From Batkoa obscura (lineage: Eukaryota > Entomophthoromycota > Entomophthoromycetes > Entomophthorales > Batkoaceae), in assembly GCA_030770535.1 (NCBI GenBank), contig JASVEC010000022.1, positions 826,445 through 890,444 on the forward strand: 64,000 nt of DNA, in the 5' to 3' direction. The translations under genes were made by a program, and so were the position numbers. How positions within the stretch are numbered: position 1 is the first letter of the stretch; each line of letters starts with the position of its first letter. Shown here one piece after another: positions 12,210-22,260 of the stretch. The notes below the pieces were generated by a model, which saw nothing but the letters and a program-made list of their open reading frames with translations, was not told the DNA's origin and searched no databases.

Positions 12210-14807
12210 TTATTTTAAATAAAGTGGTAAAACACATCTTGCAGATATACAATCCAATATCCAGTAATAAGGAACAGAACAATGATCATCAATGTTAGAA
12301 TCACTCGGATATACTTTTAGCACGTGATTTTTATTTGGAAAAGGAATTAATCTAAAATTATTGACTAATGCAAAATTTTTATACTCACCATCTTCACTCC
12401 CATGATTATCATCATTGTTATTACTTAATATATTCTTTCCCTTATCATTTTGTAGTAAAATATTATAACTTCCATTCAAACTCAACATACTTTTAAACTT
12501 TGTTATGTTCAAGTTCTTCTCTTCAGTTATGGATGGAATTAGAATACTATAATCATCATAGTCATAGCTTATTTTACCATCCAAAAGTGAGATTAACTTA
12601 ATTAAATCTTCTTTGCTTGGCCTAACATTTTTGAAGTTACCTACAAAAGCAAATGAATATCCATCAAAAAAATTAAGTTTATTCAATGATTTCATGGGCT
12701 GAATACTATTTATTAACGGTCCATATGCTTTAGTACCATAAGTATAATAATCCATTTCCTCAATAACCCTTTCCTCTAATAAACTATCGAATAGCCAATT
12801 TACATCTACTACATTTACGTTATGAATTAAACATAGTAAATATTTAAACGTTCTTTGTGCAATCAGTCTACCATTATGCTGAGTGCCATCTACAATTAGA
12901 TGACTAATTTTACCATAGCTTAGATCCTTTTTCACTTCTTTAATTAGGATTCCGACAGTATTTAATTCCTCCATCGTTTTATCCACTTTCTTTCTCATAT
13001 TCAGTGTTAAATTTGAAAACGCTATATAAATAGGCTTATTGTTAGGCGCCTTACCGTTATCATTAACATTCTCTTTTATTAACTTGGTCATCTTATTCTT
13101 ATTAGAATGACTTTGACTTGATTCTTTACTAGCTGTATGATCTATATTACTAGATGTTCTTTTCTGCGCTTTGCTTTTAATATTCATAGCTATTTTAATC
13201 TGTCGCTTTAGTACCTCATCAACTCTATCTTTATGATCTTTTTTTGGCCCTCCACATCCTTCACATGCCTTATAGCGTGGATTATTTAAGTAAGTACAAC
13301 TTAAGCACTCCCACCTATCTTTACTGTATATATTACTTTGTGCATTTATTTTACACTTATTTTTCTTTGGTCTTTCTTTAACTATATATTTTTGGACCTC
13401 CTCAGGTTTAATTTCTTCATCTCTTTCTTCCATTTTTACAAGTTTATTATTTAATAATGTATTTGGCTTATAATGATATTTTACTGCTGTACATTTGATT
13501 GTTATTTTCTTACTGACTTCGTATTTATTAGGTGGTTCTATTTTATTTGTATTCTTATTACTTAAACTATTATTCAAATTTCCATTGTTATTTAAATTAT
13601 CTTTGAAGCTATTATTACTAGTCGTACTTGTGTAATAATTTTCTAGTATAAGTTGATTTGCGATATCCTTAGTATTATGACTCAAAACTGGTTTATCTTG
13701 AGATAATTCTTGTGGTCTTACATTATCCTTAAACTCTTCTTTATTATCTTCTTTATTATCTTCTTTATCAACTAAAATACTTTCATTGAATATCATCTGG
13801 TTCTCACAAACTCCATTTGAATCATTATTTTCGTATGCATTAGTTTCATCACTATTTAATATATGAGTTTCATACTTCCTGTCCGCTTCTTTATTACTTA
13901 GTTCATGGTCATAACTCCTACTAACGCCCAAATTATATTCCCTAATTAATCTTTCTTGATCAAAAAAAGTAAGTTGAACTGAACGTCCTGTTTTAATAGG
14001 CTTCTTTTCAGATAAGTTATCCTTAATTGGGACCACTTCTTGATTGTTAGTTTCTTCGGGTGAAGGTGTAAAAAGGGCATTTTTTAATAGCGAATGAGCA
14101 TCTGACTGTGTTTCAGCCTCATTAGTAATTTCTTCTGGTGATGTAAAATAGATTTTCTTTAGTTCTGTGTCAATATTCGAGTCATTCATACTTTTCTGAT
14201 TAGCTCCCTTTTCTTTAGCATCGTCTTTTAAACCCCCTTTCAATCTAAATTGACTTTGATGATTGATCGCTTTTTCTTTTGTATTAAAGTTTATTATCTC
14301 ATCCAATTCAACTGTAGTTTCTCTATGAATATCTTTTTCTTTCAACTTTCGATCTCGTTTATTAGCTTCTTTTCCTCTTGCATCACAATTTAAATTTTCC
14401 TTCAGTTTAGCTCCGATGTCCTTCTTAGCCTCGTTTTGTTTCGTGTCACTACTCGATACTTCTTTTAGCCTAGTTCCTCTTTGGCTATTAAGTTCTTTTT
14501 CATTTACATTGCCCTCTACTTCTTCCAAGCTCTCTTTGTCTGGCTCAAACAATAGCTCTTGAAGATCACTAAATAGATTTTGAATTTCTGTCAAACTATT
14601 ACTCGCCTTCAGATTGCCTGGAAACGCTAAACATTTACATTGTGGACACATACCCCTTGTACCCACATACATCAAAGCACAATCAAAACAAAACGAATGT
14701 CCACAGGAGTACAGTGTACTTGGTGATTCCGTTGGCTTGAAACAGATATTGCAAGTCAATAAATCGGCTATGTTTTTTAGCCTTGTTTTGAAGCTGGGAG
14801 GTGACAT
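12210..14807 (-). CDS. BRCA1/BARD1-like protein: RING finger, RanBP2 zinc finger, C-terminal BRCT pair
   Basis: Single-exon, 865 residues. A C3HC4 RING near the N-terminus (C19, C22, C35, H37, C40, C43, C54, C57; CGHSFCFDC and CPQCK are visible) predicts E3 ubiquitin-ligase activity. A long, charged, low-complexity middle follows. A RanBP2-type zinc finger (WECLSCTYLNNPRYKACEGC) lies near residues 497-518. The last ~280 residues read as two BRCT repeats: PIYIAFSNLTLN with VVDVNWLFDSLLEER, then FDGYSFAFVGNF ending in VPYYWILDCISARCVLPL. The layout RING-(linker)-BRCT-BRCT is that of BRCA1/BARD1 of animals and plants, so a DNA-damage ubiquitin-ligase role is inferred. The added zinc finger is unusual, and orthology is not shown. 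Confidence 0.8.
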   Translation of the reverse strand: MSPPSFKTRLKNIADLLTCNICFKPTESPSTLYSCGHSFCFDCALMYVGTRGMCPQCKCLAFPGNLKASNSLTEIQNLFSDLQELLFEPDKESLEEVEGNVNEKELNSQRGTRLKEVSSSDTKQNEAKKDIGAKLKENLNCDARGKEANKRDRKLKEKDIHRETTVELDEIINFNTKEKAINHQSQFRLKGGLKDDAKEKGANQKSMNDSNIDTELKKIYFTSPEEITNEAETQSDAHSLLKNALFTPSPEETNNQEVVPIKDNLSEKKPIKTGRSVQLTFFDQERLIREYNLGVSRSYDHELSNKEADRKYETHILNSDETNAYENNDSNGVCENQMIFNESILVDKEDNKEDNKEEFKDNVRPQELSQDKPVLSHNTKDIANQLILENYYTSTTSNNSFKDNLNNNGNLNNSLSNKNTNKIEPPNKYEVSKKITIKCTAVKYHYKPNTLLNNKLVKMEERDEEIKPEEVQKYIVKERPKKNKCKINAQSNIYSKDRWECLSCTYLNNPRYKACEGCGGPKKDHKDRVDEVLKRQIKIAMNIKSKAQKRTSSNIDHTASKESSQSHSNKNKMTKLIKENVNDNGKAPNNKPIYIAFSNLTLNMRKKVDKTMEELNTVGILIKEVKKDLSYGKISHLIVDGTQHNGRLIAQRTFKYLLCLIHNVNVVDVNWLFDSLLEERVIEEMDYYTYGTKAYGPLINSIQPMKSLNKLNFFDGYSFAFVGNFKNVRPSKEDLIKLISLLDGKISYDYDDYSILIPSITEEKNLNITKFKSMLSLNGSYNILLQNDKGKNILSNNNDDNHGSEDGEYKNFALVNNFRLIPFPNKNHVLKVYPSDSNIDDHCSVPYYWILDCISARCVLPLYLK

Positions 14808-15148
14808 TTTGGTTATAAATTGGAAATAAAGAAAGAATCTAAATTTAGTAAACTAAGTACTATTATCATCAGTTTTCGTGTATGCAGTTTAGTTCTAAGT
14901 TTATTAAATGAAACTATTGTTGAATTCAATCATAATCTATTGGTTAGAAAATATCAAAAATTGAAATATTACATTAATAAATTGAGTAGATTTTATCATT
15001 TTAGTATAAGCAAGCTAAGTTAACTTACACTCACCTGCTCAACTTTCATTATATTAACATTGACTTGCTAGAAAATGTAAACTATAAATAATACTATTTT
15101 CATAATACTTAAATCAAAAATAAGCTATAAAACACAAATAAAATTTAA
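14808..15148. other. intergenic spacer, nothing recognised
   Basis: 341 bp between the start of the RING-BRCT gene and the stop of PEX5, both on the minus strand. AT-rich, with no element recognised. Confidence 0.45.
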
Positions 15149-17400
15149 TTAAAAGGTAAACTCTTCACGGAAAGAATTGATGTCTTTAGCGTCGCATTTC
15201 TCTACCAAATCGGTACGATCCAACATATACAAGGTCATTCTCAAAGTATCCCATACATGAGAAGAGGATCTAGTACTATTGAGAGGTAATGAAGAACCAG
15301 AAGGATCCTTAGTGTTATTTTCTTGAGATTGTAAAGATAAAGCAGCTAAGAGGTGTTCGGCAGCTTCATGATATTGGCCAAGGTTGATAGAACTGATAGC
15401 TAGATTGTATCTAGCTCTTATAAAGGTAGGGTTCAATTCTAAAGCTTTGAAGTAAGCTTCCATGGCCTTGGATGGTTCTTGGCTATTGGCTAAGGTGGCA
15501 CCTAATTTATTCCATAATAAATAATCCTAAATATATTTAGTTAATAAAATATAATAATATCATAGAAGTCATTACATCTGGTCTGGTAGATAAAGCAGAT
15601 TCAAAACAGTCTACTGCTTTATCATATTCCTCAGAAATATTCAATAAAACACCTAAAGCAATTTGTACTTCTGGATCAAAAGTATCGGTAGTATTAGCCC
15701 TAACTGCATCTAAGTAAAGGTTGAATATGTATTCATGGCGTTGATCCCCATTTTGTGGCGGGTTGGGTCTAACAAGATGTTTATAGGTTGGGCTGTTTTG
15801 TACCCATGATTCTAAAGCATCATACGCATCATTGATGCAATTTTCATTGGTATAAGAAACTGCTAAAGCTAACCAAGCATCACATAAAGAGGGGTTCAAA
15901 GATACTGCTTGTCTCAATGCAGCAATGGCAGCTGCTTCCCTTTCATTTTCTTGTTGTCTTAATCCTAATTTATGCCATGCAGAGGCATCTTCTGGATTAA
16001 TTTGGGTTTTTGCTTCCAGAGCAGGTAAGGAAGTAGCAAGATCCTTACTGTTGATAGCAGAATCTAAAATTTCTTGTGGTGCATCCAAAAAATGATTCAC
16101 TTTCGAGAATGGATAATGATCATAAATTGGATTAGCAGATCGATTGATCTTCGAGGCAGTTTCATATTTTTCCCAATCTTTTTGTAATTTGTCCCATTCA
16201 ATGTCTTGTGGATTTTCATTCATACTGAGTATTTGTTCTTTATAGTCGTCTACCCAATTACTAAATTTAAAGGCTTGCTCAAATTCTTCATCTGATAACT
16301 CAGCAAGACTAGTTTTTGGCTCGTCAAATCTTTCATCTTGGCTTTGAATAAATTCTTCTGCCCAATTCTTAGTCACATCTTGTGGATTGAGTCCATTTAA
16401 TTTTGAAGAATCTAAATGACCTGTAGAGGTCATTCCATCGCTCTGCTTGAAACTTTCACCTGTTTCTACAATTTTATCACCATCCACCTTCAGTTCACCA
16501 TCACTAAATCCTTTGACCATATTAATAAATTTAGAATCTCTAAATTTAGGATTTGAGTCAACATCTACGTTATTAAGAAGCATTTCAGCTGTTTTCGCCA
16601 TTAAATCTTTCTCGCTAACTGTTTCTTTATTGTTCAATATTTCTTCCTGTGCTTTTTCAAATATTTGAGCCCATTGAGTGCTATCCATGCTAGGCTGTTT
16701 TACTGATACTGAGGGCTGCTCATAGACTAGAAATAATAAATATTTATATCAAATTTTAATAATAATTTTACTCATAGGACGGGCCATTGGCATAAAAGGA
16801 CGATGAAAGGGCATCATTCTATTGGTTCTCATTTCCATAGGGCGACTATTTTCTTGAGTCACATGGAATTTTGAAAATTCTTGACCCCACTCAGAATGGG
16901 ATTGACTTTGATTTGAGTGCACCTCCATATTGTTATGAAAATGGCTTGTACTTGGACCTTCTATGGCCATATGCTCAAATTCTTCCACGAAATCTTTGTT
17001 CATTTGGCGATGCCCTAAAACCTGCTCCCTTTGGTATAAGGACATGCCTTCTAATTCATTAGACACCCTCCCTAACATTGGGCCATCTTTCATAAATCGA
17101 GCATGGTTGTTAAAGTCTAAATGCTATAAAAGAATAAGTTTTTGGCTTTATGTTATATAGAAATAAACTACATTTTGATCTTCACGATGCATAGCTAAGT
17201 TTTGGAAGTTCTAAATCTGTCAATAAATGAAATTTAACAATAATGTGGCTAATTACCTGCTCTGCATGAAATTGATTCCCATTTAAGTTTTGATTTTCTC
17301 TCATATTACCGCCACTAATTTGAGGCAGTAATTTGGCTAATGGATTATTACTCCCAGAACAATCTGGACCACCAGTAATTATATCTTTTAAGGCTGACAT
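15149..17400 (-). CDS. PEX5: peroxisomal PTS1 receptor Pex5
   Basis: Cytosolic receptor that carries SKL-type cargo into peroxisomes. Exons: 17257-17400, 17172-17210, 16772-17123, 15576-16726, 15149-15526, closing to 687 residues. The start at 17400 (MSALKDIITGGPDC) is preferred over the ORF methionine three codons earlier. The conserved export cysteine of Pex5 is C14, in GPDCSGSNNPLAKLLPQ. WxxxF/Y docking motifs for Pex14/Pex13 are seen at WAQIF, WAEEF and related FSNWVDDY. Tandem TPRs fill the C-terminal half (DASAWHKLGLRQQENERE, PSLCDAWLALAVSYTNE, DYLLWNKLGATLANS, NPTFIRARYNLAISSINLG). A CCAAT box lies 116 bp upstream of the start. Confidence 0.95.
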
Positions 17401-17515
17401 GTTTTTCAATTAATTTTTAAAAAAGTAAAATTATAATTAATAATCGATTGCTTTTATTTTTTTAGCTATACTTTGATTTTCATGCTATTTTGGTTTGGCT
17501 TTTAATGCCCTTCAA

Positions 17516-17520
17516 CCAAT
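17516..17520 (+). promoter_or_regulatory. CCAAT box upstream of PEX5
   Basis: CCAATCA-type box 116 bp before the PEX5 start, in the 366-bp spacer toward eIF2-gamma. Nothing else is recognised in that spacer. Confidence 0.35.
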
Positions 17521-17765
17521 CAAAAAAAAGTATATGGTGACTAATACGTCTTAGTGGAGCTGGTAATTTGTAGCTTAGGACTAAACTTTAGTTAAAATGA
17601 GTCCAATGATAATGAGTAAAAAACAACTCCTCTAATAATAAAATATTTTAAAATATAAAACAAACTATAAACTCACAAAAAAAATAAATTAAAAAAATAA
17701 ATTCTATTTTATAACAAATTATAAGATTTTATATAAACTGCTTTTCTAGATATAGTACATCTTAT

Positions 17766-19590
17766 TTAATTATCAAGTTCAATTGTGGCTCCACGCTTAA
17801 TTTTGCCCCATCCAATAAGTCTATTAATAATAAATTAATACTCTTGATACTATTATTATTGCTATACAATTTACCTCCAATGTTTATCAATACGACGGGA
17901 CAAAGCAATCTTTTCGCCTAACTCAGTACAAGCTGGGGAAGTTAAAGCAATCTTAGCCATATCTCCCTTAACAGTCAACACTCTGCCACCAGTAGAAGTA
18001 GAACCAATATTTACCATTAATACTTCGGCTTTGGCTAATTTTTGTACCTATAATGATTATGAATTTCTATAATTAACATTGTAAATTAAAATTACTTTAG
18101 CCTGTTTTTTATCATCTGTCTTTACACCAAGTAATCGACGTAACAAAAAGAAATTAATTTCCAATTCCGTATAAATGGCTGGTAATTTGCCTACAGCTCC
18201 TAACACCTAATAATGATTTAATAAAGCTAAAAACATTATTTTCCTATCATTTACTTGTCCAACCAAACGATCAGCACGACACAATGTAGGATCAATTTTA
18301 GTACCAACACCTAAAAACTAATTAATTTATTTAATTTGCTGTATATGTTGTATTTTACCAATTAAACCTCCAGGAACAGCAAAGGCTAATTGATTACTTT
18401 CAGCAAGTAAAGTAACAATCCTTGAGAAAATAGGTCTAACTTTAAGGGAACCTTCAGCATCCTTAGTTACAATACCTGGTCTAACTTCAATTTCATCTCC
18501 TAACTAATAGAAAATTGATATAAAATATTTACTTTAAAATCAAAGTCCCTTACTTTAAGAACGCCAGTAAGTAAAGATCCACCAGCAACACCACCCTTAA
18601 GATCAGCAACTTCAGATCCAGGCTTATTAACATCAAATGAACGAATAACAATTAATCTAGGATCGGATGTAAAGTCTCTTACAGGAACTGGAATACGCTT
18701 GCAAATATACTCATTAACAGCATCAATATTGTATTTCAATTGTGCAGAAATGGGTACAATAGGTGCACCATCAGCTACAGTACCACGTACAAAGTCTAAG
18801 ATGGATTGATAATGCTCTTCAGCTGCACTTGGTTTGATTAAATCCACTTTATTTTGTAATATAATAATGTGCTGTAACTTCATAATCTCAATAGCTGCTA
18901 AATGCTCTGAAGTTTGAGGTTGAGGACAGGATTCATTACCGGCAATAAGTAATAATGCTGCGTCCATCACAGCAGCTCCGTTTAACATGGTAGCCATAAG
19001 AATATCGTGACCAGGACAATCAACAAATGATACATGACTATTGGGTGTTAATGTTTTTCTTAAATACTGATTGAGATTATTACCGTTCTAATTTCATGGT
19101 TCCACCACAGCCTGGTCTTTCGCAAGGTGGGCTGTCTTCTTTATCAGAACGATAAGAACGATAACATCCTGGTCTTGTACATTCTTCATTGGTACATTTG
19201 TAAATCTGCAAAATTATAAGATGTATTATTATATTAGTTAACTCATTTTTACTTTTGCGTTAGCATAACCAAGTTTAATGGTAATATTACGCTCCAATTC
19301 GTTCTTAAATCTAACAGTCTACATTAAAATAACGTTAATTTGTAATTTTTTGATTTTTTGTATTCTCCACTTACTTGTACACCAGAAATGGCTTTTACAA
19401 CGGTAGATTTACCATGAGCTACGTGACCAATAGTACCTGAATAATTCGTAAATTAATCATTGTTTTATATTTTTTGAATTCATATCCTACCAATATTGAT
19501 GGTAGCTTGCTTTGAGATAACCTCAGGATGAAGTGGATGTAAAGTATTAACATCAATATTCATCTTTGGAATTGTTTCTATTTCGGTCAT
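17766..19590 (-). CDS. GCD11: translation initiation factor eIF2 subunit gamma
   Basis: GTPase subunit of eIF2 that binds Met-tRNAi. Ten exons: 19491-19590, 19375-19436, 19253-19318, 19084-19205, 18554-19037, 18359-18503, 18255-18310, 18096-18206, 17875-18047, 17766-17820, closing to 457 residues. Motifs: G1 [12 protein letters not shown]; the zinc-knuckle insert with [11 protein letters not shown] and CERPGCGG; G3 [19 protein letters not shown] (the Arg codon is split by intron 4); NKVDL; the domain-2/3 marks [19 protein letters not shown] and [10 protein letters not shown]; and the typical end [23 protein letters not shown] box lies about 100 bp upstream (19689-19693). Confidence 0.97.
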
Positions 19591-20155
19591 TTTTATACGA
19601 TTAACTAATGTTTAACTTCTATCCCTATCAATAAGAATGTTGGATTGTTTAATCGAGTTGAATTGATTTTTTACTTTTGGTTTGTAAGCCAATCAAATTT
19701 TAGAGTATTTTTAAAAAATTGATGTTTTTATTAAAAATAGTTGATTATGAAGTTTTTTTTAATAAGTAATTAAAGTTTATTTCATCTATTATAGCTTTTA
19801 TACTATTATGTTATAGCTTTCAACTGCGCTAGAACTGTCAAATCTGAGTCATCATGATTTTACTTATTTTGAAATTCCTATCTATTTTGTGTATAAGATA
19901 ATGTAAACATAATAACAAACATTAATAAAAATTCACAAAAAAAATTAGAGAATATCATAATTACTGCAGTTTTAGATTTAAGAAATTTTTATTTTGATAG
20001 TCAAGTATTAATCAAATTAAAATACTGTAATGAAAAAAACATATAAAGTATCAAAACAAAACTATAGATAAATTACTATGACTTAAAACAAAAAAAAGAT
20101 GAATATAACTTTAATAACAGAAATCATAATAGTAATCTCCATTTTTATTTCTTAA
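19591..20155. other. intergenic spacer upstream of eIF2-gamma; one CCAAT box
   Basis: 565 bp between the eIF2-gamma start and the stop of the next minus-strand gene. CCAAT at 19689-19693 is the only recognisable signal. Confidence 0.4.
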
Positions 20156-20547
20156 TTAAACCCTCATCTCCAATTTTTTCCCCAACCACATCACATTATC
20201 CAAGTTATCTTTCAACTTATTCACTGTTACTGGGTTAATCAAACAGGAGAGTCCATTACGATTCACTGTTAACCAAGGTATCACTTGAGAGAACTGTTTA
20301 GGCGTAAATACATGTACTTTAAAATATTTGGCAGGATGAGGTGCTATTTAATGTTATTAAGCTATAATTATAAACAAAATTATCAATGACTACCTTCTGG
20401 CTCCTCTTCAATTTGATAAGCAATGATATCCGGATATTGTCGGATCATGGTATCTCTTAATATTTGGGCTTTTTCGAGTTGACTAGAGTCTTCGGTAGAA
20501 CTATAAACGTAAATTTGAAAGTAACTTATTGGGCGTGGAAATTCCAT
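20156..20547 (-). CDS. DOPA 4,5-dioxygenase-family protein
   Basis: Two exons, 20394-20547 and 20156-20343, giving 113 residues, the usual length of the family. It shows the family pattern: an N-terminal strand RPISYFQIYVYSS, a helix, APHPAKYFKVHVFTPKQF, then VIPWLTVNRNGLSCLINP and a C-terminal LDNVMWLGKKLEM, matching the classic 'VVPWLxLNRGGLSxLVHP ... HALWLG' block. These small ferredoxin-like proteins cleave catechol rings extradiol-wise (fungal muscaflavin/betalamate synthesis is the founding case), but most members have unknown substrates. The family's usual C-terminal DHxDHALWLG motif reads DNLDNVMWLG here, so both histidines are Asn; activity is therefore uncertain. Confidence 0.82.
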
Positions 20548-20926
20548 ATTAATTTGTTTTTAGATATGTAAAGAATGAAGTTTTTTAATTTCATTGTTTG
20601 ATTTTTAATCAAAAGCATGACTCACTATTTTTTATTTTAATTATGGTGATTTCTATGTTTTTAAAATGTGATTTTAAACCTCTAGTTACTTAATTTAGCA
20701 AATAGTTGTGGTAATATATTACTTTACTATTTGCTTTGGCACTACTATTTATAATTATTATAGTTTGATTAGTAAAAAATTAATAAAGTTATACTTTTAT
20801 TTTATAACATATTAGAAATTTTGTATTCATTAATAAAATATGTTTCTACTAAGGTTAATTGAAAAGAATAACTAAAAGCTCTTACTAAAATTAAAAAAGC
20901 AAGTTTTTATGCTTTTATGAATAAAC
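20548..20926. other. divergent intergenic spacer, nothing recognised
   Basis: 379 bp of AT-rich sequence between the divergent DOPA-dioxygenase-like gene and the NSUN-type gene. No clear promoter box or repeat was seen. Confidence 0.4.
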
Positions 20927-22207
20927 ATGACTTCCAGAGAAACCAACTTATTGTTACAAAGTGAAAAGCTACGATCATTTTTATTACAAAATGAAATTGA
21001 TATAAAAGAATATGACCCAGCAGTTTTGAGCCATCGTTATTTACGAGTTAGGAAGCATATAAAAATAAACCAAGATAAAGATAAAGATAAGAAGGTAATT
21101 CAGCCAAAAATAATATTCTAGGAACATGTTAGCTAATTATTAAAGGAATCTCAGCCAGATATTCTAAATCTTCACTTATTAAAAACCGAGCTCAATGAAT
21201 CCCCAATAATTGTAATCCAGGCTCACTTCCACTTCCTAAAACTACCTAAAACCTTAAAACTCAACCTAACTACCGCATATCAATCAAACCAAATCATTGG
21301 GATGGATATAAGTTCGGCAATATCTGTACTTGCCTTAGACACCCAGAGCACCGACAGAGTATTAGATTTATGTTGTGCTCCCGGTATGAAATTACTTATG
21401 ATAGCTGAATTGCTTGAAGAAGGTAATATAACTGGAGTAGACATCTCAAAGAGTCGACTATCCACTTGTCGAGCATTGGTAAAGAAATATCAGGTAGCAA
21501 ATAAAGTCAAGTTATACTATGGAGACGGTACAATATTTAGAGTTTTGGCTGGAGTAAACAGTAGATGGTTGACAAAGGAACAAAAAGAATGGTATAGTTT
21601 AAATAGTGATGACTTGGGAAAACCTTTTTATGCACCAAAAGAAATGAGGGGATTTAATTTATTATTTGAGGATGAGAATGAGATGGATAAAAACAAGATG
21701 GAATTACTTTACGACAAGGTATTAGTGGACGCTGAATGTACTCATGATGGTTCTATTGTACATGTTGAGAAGTACCAACAAGAAAAAGAAGGATTTACAC
21801 TGGAACAGTTGGAGGATAAATTGAGTGTGGAGTTAAGTCATAAAAAAAGTGAGTTGCAATTGCAGTTGTTAGTAAATGGATATAAGTTATTGAAAAAAGG
21901 AGGCACTATAGTTTATTCTACTTGTAGCTTTACAAGACAGCAGAATGAATATGTTATTGCAAAGTTTTTAAATCTTATTAAATTTGAGTTATTGATGGAA
22001 CTACCGATAATCAATAGCATTCAACGATTTGTTCCTAAATCCATTCCTTATTTGAAAGGTAAAAATATTGATGAAGAATTTATTGCTAAGAATAATATTA
22101 ACTTGGAGAGTACTATTATCAATCGTTATTTATCAAATGCTATTCGCTTCCTACCTTCAGTCTCAAATACTTCAGGCTTATTTATTATTAGTTTTAAAAA
22201 AGTATAA
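20927..22207 (+). CDS. NOP2/SUN-family RNA (cytosine-5) methyltransferase
   Basis: Two exons, 20927-21094 and 21146-22207, giving 409 residues. The Rossmann AdoMet site is VLDLCCAPGMKLLMIAELL (about residue 126) with GVDISKSRL downstream. The second catalytic motif is YSTCSFTRQQNE (about residue 312), whose Cys is the nucleophile in this family. The first catalytic motif, usually (D)APCS, reads VDAECTHDGS (about residue 250), so proline is Glu but the cysteine is kept. The family methylates tRNA or rRNA C5; the paralogue and substrate cannot be assigned. It converges on mitochondrial EF-G2, with only about 50 bp between the stops. Confidence 0.85.
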
Positions 22208-22260
22208 TAGAACAATAAAACAACAATAACTAACAATTAACTCTTTTTTATTTCTATTTT

